Assembly: GCF_000612585.1 (NCBI RefSeq)
Contig: NZ_JFCA01000002.1
Span: 124,001-188,000 of the forward strand
Source: Pseudomonas sp. CHM02
GTDB lineage: Bacteria > Pseudomonadota > Gammaproteobacteria > Pseudomonadales > Pseudomonadaceae
Reading direction: 5' to 3'
Length of the DNA: 64,000 nucleotides
Shown here: positions 38,975-47,911 of the stretch, one piece after another
Layout: every line of letters starts with the position of its first letter
How positions within the stretch are numbered: position 1 is the stretch's first letter
Notes under the pieces: model-generated
What the model was told of the DNA's origin: nothing
The model's database searches: none
The model's input: the letters and a program-made list of their open reading frames with translations, nothing else
Translations under genes and position numbers: made by a program

Positions 38975-39964
38975 TTGAGCGCTCATTCTCACGATCATCA
39001 TCACGGCCATCACCACCACCACCACCATCATCATGGTGACGAACAAGCGGCCGGCCCGTTCCCCTGGCGGCGCATGGCCTGGGCGCTGTTGCTGGTGCTG
39101 TTTGCGGTCGCTGCCGCCAGCCTGGTGCAAGTGCGTTCCGGCGAGGCCACGGTGATTACCCGTTTCGGCAACCCCTCGCGGGTGCTGCTGGAGCCGGGCC
39201 TGGGCTGGCGCTGGCCGGCGCCGTTCGAAGCGGCGATCCCGGTGGATCTGCGCCTGCGCACCACCTCCAGCGGCTTGCAGGATGTGGGCACCCGCGATGG
39301 CCTGCGCATCATCGTGCAGGCGTACGTTGCGTGGCAGGTGCAGGGCGATGCGGACAATGTGCAACGCTTTATGCGCGCGGTGCAGAACCAGCCGGATGAA
39401 GCGGCGCGGCAGATCCGCACCTTCGTGGGTTCGGCGCTGGAAACCACCGCGGCCAGCTTCGACCTGTCGAGCCTGATCAACACCGATGCCAGCCAAGTGC
39501 GCATCGCCGATTTCGAAACGCAGTTACGCCAGCAGATCGATCAACAATTGCTCACCACTTATGGCGTGCGCGTGGCCCAAGTCGGTATCGAACGGCTGAC
39601 CTTGCCGTCGGTCACCCTGACGGCCACTGTGGACCGCATGCGTGCCGAGCGGGAAACCATCGCCACCGAACGCACCGCTGTGGGCAAGCGCGAGGCGGCG
39701 CAGATCCGTTCCGCCGCCGAGCGCGATGCGCGCATCGTGCAGGCCGATGCGACGGTGAAAGCCGCCGATATCGAAGCGCAATCGCGGGTCGAGGCCGCGC
39801 AGATCTATGGCCGCGCCTACGCCGGCAATCCGCAGCTGTATAACCTGCTGCGCTCCCTGGATACCTTGGGCACCGTGGTCACGCCGGGCACCAAGATCAT
39901 TCTGCGCACCGACGCTGCGCCGTTCCGCGCCTTGGTGGACGGGCCTAAGGATGTCCAGCCATGA
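38975..39964 (+). CDS. SPFH-domain protein with histidine-rich N-terminus (HflC-like)
   Basis: 329-residue membrane protein. Residues 4-20 contain 14 histidines (HSHDHHHG followed by nine His), then one helix (MAWALLLVLFAVAAASLVQV) and an SPFH domain (SGEATVITRFGNPSRVLLEPGLGWRWPAPF; GVRVAQVGIERLTLP) with a C-terminal coiled coil rich in Ala/Glu/Arg. The His cluster should bind metal ions near the membrane; the neighbouring gene is a metal ATPase. The start is a TTG 8 bases after the strong ribosome binding site AAGGAG (38961-38966). It overlaps the next gene by 4 bases. Confidence 0.85.
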   Translation: MSAHSHDHHHGHHHHHHHHHGDEQAAGPFPWRRMAWALLLVLFAVAAASLVQVRSGEATVITRFGNPSRVLLEPGLGWRWPAPFEAAIPVDLRLRTTSSGLQDVGTRDGLRIIVQAYVAWQVQGDADNVQRFMRAVQNQPDEAARQIRTFVGSALETTAASFDLSSLINTDASQVRIADFETQLRQQIDQQLLTTYGVRVAQVGIERLTLPSVTLTATVDRMRAERETIATERTAVGKREAAQIRSAAERDARIVQADATVKAADIEAQSRVEAAQIYGRAYAGNPQLYNLLRSLDTLGTVVTPGTKIILRTDAAPFRALVDGPKDVQP

Positions 39965-40995
39965 CCGAGCGTGACAGCCCCGACAGCCCGTGGATCCAGG
40001 CCGGGCGCCTGACCTTCCTGGCGTTGTACGCGGTGACGGTGCTGGCGGCGTTGGCCTGGGCATTTTCCAATGTGCGCCAGATCGACCCGCAGAACCGTGC
40101 GGTGGTTTTGCACTTCGGCGCTCTCGATCGTATCCAGAATGCCGGCCTGTTGCTGGCCTGGCCGCAGCCGTTCGAGCAGGTGGTGCTGTTGCCGGCGGCC
40201 GACCGGGTGATCGAGCGGCGGGTGGAGAACCTGCTGCGTTCCGACGCGGCGATCCAGGCCGACCGCGTGGCCAGTTTCGCCACGCCGTTGAGTGATGCAC
40301 TGGCCGGCTCCGGTTACCTGCTGACCGGTGATGCCGGCGTGGTGCAACTGGATGTGCGGGTGTTCTACAAAGTCACCGAACCCTATGCCTTTGTGCTGCA
40401 GGGCGAGCATGTGCTGCCGGCGCTGGATCGCCTGGTCACTCGTAGCGCCGTGGCCCTCACGGCGGCGCGGGACCTGGACACGATTCTGGTCGCACGACCT
40501 GAATTGATCGGGTCAGATAACGGCGCTGCCGAACGTCGCGAGCGGCTGCGCGGCGACTTGGTACAAGGCATCAACAAACGCCTGGCGGAGCTGACATCCA
40601 CAGGGTTGGGATTGGGTATCCAGGTCACCCGCGTGGATGTGCAATCGAGCCTGCCAAGCCCGGCGGTAAACGCGTTCAACGCGGTGCTGACCGCCAGTCA
40701 GCAGGCCGATAAAGCCGTGGCCAACGCCCGCACCGACGCGGAAAAACTCACCCAGACCGCGAACCAGCAGGCCGATCGCCTGGTGCAAGTCGCCCACGCC
40801 CAGGCCAGCGAACGCCTGGCCAACGCCCAGGCGCAAACCGCCACGGTCGCCAGCCTGGCCCAGGTGAACGACCCGGGCCTGTTGGTGCGTCTGTACCGCG
40901 AGCGCCTGCCGAAGATTCTCGGCCAGGCGGGTTCCGTGACCACGGTCGATCCGAAAGACGACTCCCGCTTGATCATCCAGGGAGCCGAACAATGA
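39961..40995 (+). CDS. SPFH-domain protein (HflK-like), third of the operon
   Basis: 344-residue protein with one N-terminal helix (FLALYAVTVLAALAWAFSNV) and an SPFH domain (IDPQNRAVVLHFGALDRIQNAGLLLAWPQPFEQV; VQLDVRVFYKVTEP) followed by a coiled coil (KAVANARTDAEKLTQTANQQADRLV). It overlaps the His-rich gene upstream and the ATPase gene downstream by 4 bases each (ATGA), so the last three genes are translationally coupled and the products probably form one complex. Confidence 0.85.
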   Translation: MTERDSPDSPWIQAGRLTFLALYAVTVLAALAWAFSNVRQIDPQNRAVVLHFGALDRIQNAGLLLAWPQPFEQVVLLPAADRVIERRVENLLRSDAAIQADRVASFATPLSDALAGSGYLLTGDAGVVQLDVRVFYKVTEPYAFVLQGEHVLPALDRLVTRSAVALTAARDLDTILVARPELIGSDNGAAERRERLRGDLVQGINKRLAELTSTGLGLGIQVTRVDVQSSLPSPAVNAFNAVLTASQQADKAVANARTDAEKLTQTANQQADRLVQVAHAQASERLANAQAQTATVASLAQVNDPGLLVRLYRERLPKILGQAGSVTTVDPKDDSRLIIQGAEQ

Positions 40996-42878
40996 GCGCA
41001 CCCATGCTGACTTCCGCCGAGCAGCGCAGTGCTGCCCGGCAATTGACCCTCGCCATGCTCGCCTTGGGCTTGCTGGTGTTGGGCCTGGTATGGCGCTGGC
41101 TGGCGCCAGGCCAGAGCGGTGTGAGCCAATTGCTGTTGGGCGTCGCTTCGCTGTTGGTGGCGGTGCCGGTGATGCGTTCGGCCTGGTACAGCCTGCGGTT
41201 TCCCAGCCTGCATGGCATCACCGACCAACTGATCGCCCTGGCCATGCTCGGTGCGTGGGCCACGGGTGATCTGCTGACCGCCGCGCTGCTGCCGATCATC
41301 ATGATCTTTGGCCATGTGCTGGAAGAGCGCAGCGTGATCGGCTCCCAGGAGGCGATCCGTGCCCTGGGCAAGCTGACCCGCAGCCACGCGCGGTTGGTGC
41401 AGGCTGACGGCAGCATCCATGAAGTGGACAACGGCACGCTGAACACCGGCGACATCGTCGAGGTGCGTGCGGGTGATCGGGTGCCGGCGGATGGCGTGGT
41501 GCTGTCGGGCCGGGCGAGCCTCGACACGGCGCCGATTACCGGTGAGTCGGTACCGTTGGAAGCCAGTGTGGGCGTGCAGGTGTTTGGTGGGGCGATCAAC
41601 CTCGACGGCTTGCTGCGCCTGCAAGTGACCCGCACCGGTAACGAGTCCACCTTGGGCAAAGTCATTGCGCTGATGCAGAACGCCGAGCGTTCCAAGCCGC
41701 CAATCACGCGGTTGCTGGAGCGTTATGCCGGCAGCTATATGGTGCTGGTGTTGCTGCTGGCGGCGGTCACCTGGTTTGTGACCAATGATGCCCAGGCGAT
41801 GCTCGCCGTGCTGGTGGCCGCATGTCCGTGTGCGTTGGTGCTGTCGGCGCCGGCCACCGCCATTGCCGGGATCGCCGTGGCGGCGCGCCATGGCATCCTG
41901 ATTCGCAGCTCGGCGTTCCTCGAAGAGCTGGCGGACCTGACCTCGCTGGTGGTCGACAAGACGGGCACCCTGACCTTTGGCACCCTGCGGTTGCAATCCA
42001 TCGAGACCACCGCGCCGGATCGGCAGCTGTTGCTGAACCTGGCGGCCAGCTTGGGCTCGGCCAGCAGCCACCCGGTCAGCCGAGCGTTGGCGGGGTTGGC
42101 GACGCAGGAACAGATGCTGGCGTTGACGGATATTCGCGAGCGCCAGGGCCTGGGGGTGGTGGCGCGGACCGATCAAGGCGAAGCGGCATTGGGCCGGCCG
42201 GAGTTATTCGAACAGCTGGGCATCCTCACCACCGCGGTTCCGAATCACGACGGGCCCATCGCCGGGTTGGCGCTGGACGGGCGGTTTCTTGCCTGGCTGT
42301 TGCTGGCCGATAGCGTCAAGCCGGAAGCCCGCCAGGCGCTGCAAGAGTTGCGTGACCTTGGCCTCGGTCGCCAACTGCTGCTCACCGGCGACCGCCAGAG
42401 CGTGGCTGACAGCCTGGCGCTGGACGTGGGTATCAGCGATGTCGAAGCCCAGGCCTTGCCGGAAGACAAGCTCAACCGCGTGCTGGGCGAAATCGGCAGT
42501 GGCTTTCGACCGATGGTGGTAGGGGATGGCATCAACGATTCGCTGGCGCTCAAGGCCGGTGTGGTGGGCGTGGCCATGGGCGCGGGCGGGGCGGATATCG
42601 CCTTGGCGTCGGCGGATGTGGTGCTGATCGGCAGCGACCTGCGGCGCCTGGGCACCTGTGTGCGCTTGAGCCGTCAGTGTCGGCAGACATTGCAGGTCAA
42701 TGTGATCATCGGCCTGGGCTGGACCTTGGCCATTGTCGTATTTGCCGCCTTTGGCTGGCTGGGTGTCGCCGGCGCGATGATCGCGGCGGTGCTGCACAAC
42801 CTCAGCACCTTGCTGGTGCTGGGGAATGCCGGGCGGTTGCTGCGCTTCCAGGAGCCCCTGTTGAAGCTTGAGGAATAA
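40992..42878 (+). CDS. P1B-type heavy-metal-transporting ATPase
   Basis: 628-residue ATPase without an N-terminal CxxC metal-binding domain. Motifs in order: TGESVP (actuator, about 190), ACPCALVLSAP (CPC in the metal-binding helix, about 278), DKTGTLTFG (phosphorylation, about 322), SSHPVSRAL (the HP motif) and GDGINDSLALK (about 511). The last helices end HNLSTLLVLGNAGRLL, which is unlike the classical copper (P1B-1) or zinc (P1B-2) endings and recalls the HEGST-type motif with Asn in place of Glu-Gly. The metal and direction are therefore uncertain. The upstream His-rich SPFH protein may replace the missing metal-binding domain. Confidence 0.9.
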   Translation: MSAPMLTSAEQRSAARQLTLAMLALGLLVLGLVWRWLAPGQSGVSQLLLGVASLLVAVPVMRSAWYSLRFPSLHGITDQLIALAMLGAWATGDLLTAALLPIIMIFGHVLEERSVIGSQEAIRALGKLTRSHARLVQADGSIHEVDNGTLNTGDIVEVRAGDRVPADGVVLSGRASLDTAPITGESVPLEASVGVQVFGGAINLDGLLRLQVTRTGNESTLGKVIALMQNAERSKPPITRLLERYAGSYMVLVLLLAAVTWFVTNDAQAMLAVLVAACPCALVLSAPATAIAGIAVAARHGILIRSSAFLEELADLTSLVVDKTGTLTFGTLRLQSIETTAPDRQLLLNLAASLGSASSHPVSRALAGLATQEQMLALTDIRERQGLGVVARTDQGEAALGRPELFEQLGILTTAVPNHDGPIAGLALDGRFLAWLLLADSVKPEARQALQELRDLGLGRQLLLTGDRQSVADSLALDVGISDVEAQALPEDKLNRVLGEIGSGFRPMVVGDGINDSLALKAGVVGVAMGAGGADIALASADVVLIGSDLRRLGTCVRLSRQCRQTLQVNVIIGLGWTLAIVVFAAFGWLGVAGAMIAAVLHNLSTLLVLGNAGRLLRFQEPLLKLEE

Positions 42879-42994
42879 TTTTCAGAAATATTTGCACAGG
42901 GCTGTAACGCGGATGAGGGGCCTCACTCTAGTGGTGTGTCGAGACTGAACAATCCGTTCAGACCGACACCCCTACGATCATGAGGAATACAACA

Positions 42995-43249
42995 ATGAAC
43001 ATCAAATCCGCTGCTGCTGGTGCCGCCCTCGCAATGGCTGCCGCTACTATGTTTGCGGGTGTTGTCACTCAGGCCCAGGCCGCTGACACCGCCGTCCACT
43101 GCTACGGCATCAACGCGTGCAAAGGCCAGAACGACTGCAAAACCAAGGACCACGCGTGCAAAGGCCAGGGCTCCTGCAAAGGCCAGGGCTTTAAAGTCCA
43201 GGCCAGTGCCGATGCCTGCACCAAGGCGGGCGGCAAAGTCGGCGAGTAA
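42995..43249 (+). CDS. bufA: Bufferin (BufA, DUF2282) metallophore precursor peptide
   Basis: 84-residue exported peptide with an Ala-rich signal sequence (cleavage after AQAA, about residue 30) and a mature part with six cysteines at 36, 41, 48, 55, 61 and 75 ([26 protein letters not shown]). DUF2282 proteins of this kind are known as bufferins: ribosomal peptides whose cysteines are modified by a DUF692/MNIO enzyme and which bind copper in the periplasm. The MNIO enzyme gene follows. ATG 42995 gives a normal signal peptide; a start five codons upstream is less likely. Confidence 0.9.
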   Translation: MNIKSAAAGAALAMAAATMFAGVVTQAQAADTAVHCYGINACKGQNDCKTKDHACKGQGSCKGQGFKVQASADACTKAGGKVGE

Positions 43250-43314
43250 CCGGCAAACAAGTGCACCCGCAGCGGTTGCCCCCACCGCTGCGGTCACTTT
43301 CCCAGGAGTGTCTT

Positions 43315-44160
43315 ATGCCTACCTCCCTTCCGAGCCTCGGTTACGGCCTGGGTCTACGCAGTGAGTATTACCAGCAGATCCTTGAACAATCGCCGGCCGT
43401 GGATTGGTTCGAAGTGATCTCCGAAAATTATCTGGTCCAGGGCGGTAAAGCCTTGTACTACCTGGACGCGATAGCCGAGCGTTATCCCCTGGTGATGCAC
43501 GGCGTGTCCCTGTCCATCGGCGGGCCCCATGCCCTCGATATCGATTACCTGAAACAAATCAAACAGCTCGCCGAGCGTATCCAGCCAGCGTGGGTTTCCG
43601 ATCATCTGTGCTGGAGCCGCGGCAGCGCCCACCAGTTGCACGACCTGCTGCCGCTGCCTTACACCGAAGAAAGCCTCTACCACGTGGCTGCCCGCGTGCG
43701 CCAAGTGCAGGACGTATTGCAACGCCCGCTGGTGTTGGAAAACGTCTCCAGCTATGTGCGCTCGAAGGCCGATGAATTCACCGAGTGGGAATTCCTCAAC
43801 GCCCTGGCGCACCTGTCGGGCTGCCAGTTGTTGCTCGACGTCAACAATGTGTATGTCAGCTCGCGCAATCATGGTTTTGACGCCTGGACGTTTATCCGCA
43901 ACCTGCCACCGGAGAGCATCCGCCAACTGCATCTGGCGGGCCATATGGACTATGGCGACTATGTGGTCGACACCCATGACCATCCCGTGTGTGACCCGGT
44001 GTGGGCGCTCTATCAACAGACACTGGAGCACCTGGGACCCGTGTCGACGCTACTGGAGCGGGACGACCATTTCCCACCTTTCGAAGCGCTGCTCACCGAA
44101 CTGAGCAAGGCGCGCGAACTGGGTGCCATGGCGTTGGCAAGGAGATCGTTATGCGCCTGA
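43315..44160 (+). CDS. bufB: MNIO-family (DUF692) bufferin-modifying enzyme BufB
   Basis: 281-residue multinuclear iron-dependent oxidative enzyme with a TIM-barrel pattern. Metal-binding segments are readable: LVMHGVSLSIGG, VSDHLCWSRG, LVLENVSSYV, LLLDVNNVYVSSRNHG, IRQLHLAGHMDYGDYVVDTHDHPV and LLERDDHFP. It would oxidise cysteines of the BufA precursor encoded just upstream. The ATG at 43315 follows the ribosome binding site CAGGAG (43302-43307). It overlaps the next gene by 10 bases. Confidence 0.93.
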   Translation: MPTSLPSLGYGLGLRSEYYQQILEQSPAVDWFEVISENYLVQGGKALYYLDAIAERYPLVMHGVSLSIGGPHALDIDYLKQIKQLAERIQPAWVSDHLCWSRGSAHQLHDLLPLPYTEESLYHVAARVRQVQDVLQRPLVLENVSSYVRSKADEFTEWEFLNALAHLSGCQLLLDVNNVYVSSRNHGFDAWTFIRNLPPESIRQLHLAGHMDYGDYVVDTHDHPVCDPVWALYQQTLEHLGPVSTLLERDDHFPPFEALLTELSKARELGAMALARRSLCA

Positions 44161-44939
44161 CCGATTGGCAGTTGGCCTTCGAGCAGCATCTGTTATCCGA
44201 AACGCCAGTGGCCAACAGTGGTTTCGCCGCCACCCTGCTGGGTGGGCCGACACTGGACGTGGACACGGGCCTGGCGATTTACCACAACGCTTACCTCTCG
44301 CGGTTGCAGGAGGTATTGCGGCATGACTTCAGTGCCATCTTCTATTGGCTGGGTGATGATGAATTTGCGTCGCTGACCGAGGCCTATGTGCGCCGCTATC
44401 CATCGGCGCACTACAGCCTGCGTTGGCTGGGCGAGCGTTTCCCGGCGTTCATCCTTGAGCACTTGGTGGCGGAGCAAAGCGCGCCGCTGGCGGAGCTGGC
44501 GCGGTTGGAATGGACGTTTACCCTGGCGTTTGATGCGCCGCAGGGCGAACCGCTGACCCTGGACGACATGGCACACCTGGCGCCTGAAGACTGGCCGGGT
44601 TTGCAGGTGACGCTGGCGCCCTCCGTGCAGCAGATACTCTGCCGCTTCAATACGGTGGCAATCTGGCGGGCCAGCAAGGATGAGTCGGACTTCCCCCACA
44701 GCCAGGCGCTGGACCCGGCGCAAATCTGCCTGGTGTGGCGGCACCAGAATGTGTGCCATTACCGCAGCCTGGAGCCTGCAGAAATGTGCGCCCTGGCAGG
44801 CATGGTGACTACCGGCTGGTGTTTTTCAGAACTGTGCGCCGAACTTGCAGTCACTTATGCAGAGGGTGCACCACTGCAAGCCGTCACGTGGCTGAAACAG
44901 TGGATCCAGGACGGTTTGCTCGAGCGCCGAGCCCCATAG
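44151..44939 (+). CDS. bufC: DUF2063 protein, bufferin biosynthesis partner BufC
   Basis: 262-residue soluble protein with the DUF2063 N-terminal DNA-binding-like domain (LTDWQLAFEQHLLS; GLAIYHNAYLSRLQEVLRHDFSAIFYWLGDDEF; YVRRYPSAHYSLRWLGERFPAF). It acts as the substrate-recognition partner of DUF692 enzymes. The ATG at 44151 overlaps bufB and gives the family-typical start. After its stop there is an 87-base gap with a small hairpin (GCTATC-GATAGC, 44946-44962) and no other visible feature. Confidence 0.9.
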   Translation: MRLTDWQLAFEQHLLSETPVANSGFAATLLGGPTLDVDTGLAIYHNAYLSRLQEVLRHDFSAIFYWLGDDEFASLTEAYVRRYPSAHYSLRWLGERFPAFILEHLVAEQSAPLAELARLEWTFTLAFDAPQGEPLTLDDMAHLAPEDWPGLQVTLAPSVQQILCRFNTVAIWRASKDESDFPHSQALDPAQICLVWRHQNVCHYRSLEPAEMCALAGMVTTGWCFSELCAELAVTYAEGAPLQAVTWLKQWIQDGLLERRAP

Positions 44940-45026
44940 AAGACCGCTATCAAATCGATAGCCTCCTACTTTGTCTTCGGATGGTCTACCCTCACACCAG
45001 ACGTCTGAAACAAGGGGGGACCACTC

Positions 45027-46211
45027 ATGCTCGCGCAACTTCCACCGGCCTTACAGAATCTTCAGCTACCGCTGCGTCTTCGACTCTGGGACGGCCATGA
45101 ATTCAACTTGGGCCCCGAGCCCAGTGTGACCATCGTGGTGAAGGACCCCACGGTTGTCTCCAAGCTGACCCATCCCACGCTCGACTCTCTGGGCGAAGCC
45201 TTCGTCGAGGGCAAATTGGAGCTGGAAGGCTCCATCTCCGAGGTCATCCGGGTATGTGACGAATTGAGTCACGCCCTGATCGAAGACGACGAGGGGCGTC
45301 GTCCGGTGCGCTCGATCCACGACAAGGCCACTGACGCAGCGGCCATTTCCTACCATTACGACCTGTCCAACGAGTTCTACCAGCTGTGGCTGGACCAGGA
45401 CATGGCGTACTCCTGTGGCTATTTCGAAACCGGCAGCGAATCCATCGACCAGGCTCAACAGGACAAATTTCGCCACCTGTGCCGCAAACTGCGGCTGCAG
45501 CCAGGCGAGTATTTGCTCGATGTCGGCTGTGGTTGGGGCGGGCTGGCGCGGTTTGCGGCGCGGGAGTTCGGGGTGAAAGTGTTTGGTATCACCTTGAGCA
45601 AGGAGCAATTGGCCCTGGCCCGGGAACGGGTGAAAGCCGAAGGCCTGGAAGGCCAGGTGGACCTGCAACTGCTCGATTACCGTGACCTGCCGCAGGACGG
45701 CCGTTTCGACAAGGTGGTGAGCGTGGGCATGTTTGAACACGTCGGCCACGCCAACCTGGCTGAGTACTGCAAGACCCTGTTTGGTGCCGTGCGCGAAGGC
45801 GGCCTGGTGATGAACCACGGCATTACCGCCAAGCACACCGATGGCCGACCTGTGGGCCGTGGCGCCGGAGATTTTATCGAGCGTTACGTGTTCCCCAACG
45901 GCGAGCTGCCGCACCTGGCGATGATGACCGCCGAGATCAGTGAAGTCGGGCTGGAAGTGGTCGACGTCGAAAGCCTGCGCCTGCACTACGCGCGCACCTT
46001 GGACCATTGGAGCGAACGCCTGGAAGACAACCTGGAAGCGGCGGCGAAGATGGTGCCGGAGCAAGCGTTGCGCATTTGGCGGCTGTACCTGGCCGGTTGC
46101 GCGTATGCGTTTGCGCGGGGCTGGATCAACCTGCATCAGATCCTGGCGGTGAAACCCCATGCCGATGGCAGCCATGAACTGCCGTGGACACGGGAAGATA
46201 TCTACCGCTGA
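45027..46211 (+). CDS. cfa: Cyclopropane-fatty-acyl-phospholipid synthase
   Basis: 394-residue SAM-dependent enzyme that adds a methylene bridge to unsaturated acyl chains of membrane phospholipids, usually in stationary phase. The N-terminal lipid-binding domain is followed by YHYDLSNEFYQLWLDQDMAYSCGYF, the SAM motif LDVGCGWGGLARFAA (about 168-182), SVGMFEHVGH and FIERYVFPNGELPHL. An RpoS-dependent promoter is expected from the family, but I could not identify a clear one in the short upstream gap. A second cfa gene may exist elsewhere in the genome. Confidence 0.93.
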   Translation: MLAQLPPALQNLQLPLRLRLWDGHEFNLGPEPSVTIVVKDPTVVSKLTHPTLDSLGEAFVEGKLELEGSISEVIRVCDELSHALIEDDEGRRPVRSIHDKATDAAAISYHYDLSNEFYQLWLDQDMAYSCGYFETGSESIDQAQQDKFRHLCRKLRLQPGEYLLDVGCGWGGLARFAAREFGVKVFGITLSKEQLALARERVKAEGLEGQVDLQLLDYRDLPQDGRFDKVVSVGMFEHVGHANLAEYCKTLFGAVREGGLVMNHGITAKHTDGRPVGRGAGDFIERYVFPNGELPHLAMMTAEISEVGLEVVDVESLRLHYARTLDHWSERLEDNLEAAAKMVPEQALRIWRLYLAGCAYAFARGWINLHQILAVKPHADGSHELPWTREDIYR

Positions 46212-46236
46212 TTATTGAAAACGCAGAAGACCTGAC

Positions 46237-46325
46237 TGTAGGAGCTGGCTTGCCAGCGATGGCGGTGTATCAGTACCGGATCAGTCGGCTGACACGACGC
46301 TATCGCTGGCAAGCCAGCTCCTACA
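46237..46325. repeat. REP-type palindrome between convergent cfa and cls
   Basis: Arms TGTAGGAGCTGGCTTGCCAG and CTGGCAAGCCAGCTCCTACA are perfect reverse complements, with CGATGG/CTATCG continuing the stem around a variable centre. It belongs to the same family as the repeats at 16.6 and 31.1 kb. Confidence 0.85.
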
Positions 46326-46341
46326 CTGGGTATCGGATGTG

Positions 46342-47781
46342 TTAAAGAATCGGTGAAATAAGCCGCGCGACCCGCATGCCCAGTTGTTGAAGGCGGCGGG
46401 TTTCGCGGCTTTCTTCCTGGCTGACTTCATGGGCCAGGGCGAAGTCGTCCAGCAGCATGTGTTCGACTTGTTGGGCGAAGGCTTCGTCGACGGTCAGCAG
46501 CATCACTTCGAAATTCAGCCGGAACGAACGGTTGTCCATGTTCGCGCTGCCAATGGCGCTGATCTCGCTGTCCACCAACACCACCTTTTGATGCAGAAAC
46601 CCTGGCGTATAGCGGAACACGCGCACGCCGGCACGTACTGCTTCGATCGCGTAAAGGCTGGAGGCGGCGTAGACGATGCGGTGATCGGGCCGCGAGGGCA
46701 GCAGCAGGCGCACGTCTACGCCACGCAAGACCGCCAGGCGCAGTGCGGCAAACACGGCTTCGTCGGGGATGAAATACGGGCTGGTGATCCACACGCGTTC
46801 GGTCGCCGCGTGGATGGCTTCGACGAAGAACAGCGAGCAGGTTTCGTACGGGTCGGCCGGCCCGCTGGCGAGCAATTGGCAGAGCACGCCGTCCTCGGGG
46901 TAGGCGTCTGGCAGGATCAGCGGCGGCAACTCGCGCGCGGCCCAGAACCAGTCTTCGGCAAACGACTCCTGCAAGCACGCCACCACGGGGCCGGTGACCT
47001 GCACGTGGGTATCGCGCCATGGTGCCAGCGGTGGTTTTTTGCCCAGGTATTCATCACCGACGTTGTGCCCGCCGACAAACCCGGTGATGCCGTCCACCAC
47101 GACGATCTTGCGGTGGTTGCGGAAGTTGACCTGGAAGCGATTGAGCCAGCCGCTGCGGGTGGCGAAGGCTTTGACTTTCACCCCGGCGTCGCGCAGCGAT
47201 TGCACATACCGGTGGGGCAGCGCGTGGCTGCCGATGCGGTCGTAGAGCACGTGGATGTCCACGCCCTCGGCGGCTTTTTCCTTCAACAGAGCGTGCAGCT
47301 GGCGGCCGAGCTCGTCGTCATGAATGATGAAAAACTGGAAAAGCACCGCTGTCCTGGCGCTGCGGATCGCTTCGAAGATCGCGCTGAAGGTGGCCTCGCC
47401 ATTGATCAACAAGCGCACTTCATTGTTGGCCAGGCACGGCATGCGGCCCAGCTTGGGCATGGCGCGCAGCGAGGCGTAGGCGCTGGAGTTGCGCGCGGCC
47501 AGGGCTTCTTCGACCCAAGGGCGCCAGTTCAGCTCGGTGATGGCGGTGTGCATTTCCTGGTTGGCCTGGCGACGCGCCTGGATATACGCATCGAAGGTGC
47601 TGCGGCCGAAGATCAGGTAGGGGATCAGCGTGAGGTAGGGCATGAACATCAGCGACAAGGCCCAGGCGATCGAGCCTTGGGCAGTCCTGACGGTCAGCAC
47701 CGCGTGGATCGCAGCGAGGGTCCCGAGAAAATGCAGCGTGGCGATGAAGTAGGCGAGCAGGTGCGGGCCAAAAAAATCCAT
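46342..47781 (-). CDS. cls: Cardiolipin synthase
   Basis: 479-residue phospholipase D-type enzyme that makes cardiolipin from phosphatidylglycerol at the inner membrane. Two N-terminal helices ([44 protein letters not shown]) are followed by two HKD motifs: [19 protein letters not shown] (about 222) and [25 protein letters not shown] (about 400). The start is ATG 47781 ([11 protein letters not shown]); the longer reading frame has no family support. Confidence 0.94.
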   Translation of the reverse strand: MDFFGPHLLAYFIATLHFLGTLAAIHAVLTVRTAQGSIAWALSLMFMPYLTLIPYLIFGRSTFDAYIQARRQANQEMHTAITELNWRPWVEEALAARNSSAYASLRAMPKLGRMPCLANNEVRLLINGEATFSAIFEAIRSARTAVLFQFFIIHDDELGRQLHALLKEKAAEGVDIHVLYDRIGSHALPHRYVQSLRDAGVKVKAFATRSGWLNRFQVNFRNHRKIVVVDGITGFVGGHNVGDEYLGKKPPLAPWRDTHVQVTGPVVACLQESFAEDWFWAARELPPLILPDAYPEDGVLCQLLASGPADPYETCSLFFVEAIHAATERVWITSPYFIPDEAVFAALRLAVLRGVDVRLLLPSRPDHRIVYAASSLYAIEAVRAGVRVFRYTPGFLHQKVVLVDSEISAIGSANMDNRSFRLNFEVMLLTVDEAFAQQVEHMLLDDFALAHEVSQEESRETRRLQQLGMRVARLISPIL

Positions 47782-47911
47782 GGACGACGGTACTCCAGGC
47801 AATCCAGTGCCTAACAGACCATGTTCGGTCACGAATGTCGCTATTTTATTTGCCGTGCAACACTGGCCGCTTTGCGGCGTCTAACGCCAACAATTGTCCA
47901 GGAGTTACCCG

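Noticed and set aside
38984-39040. Nine-histidine run as a cloning-tag artefact
   Set aside because: It lies in a natural operon with mixed CAC/CAT codons, a proper ribosome binding site and further scattered histidines.
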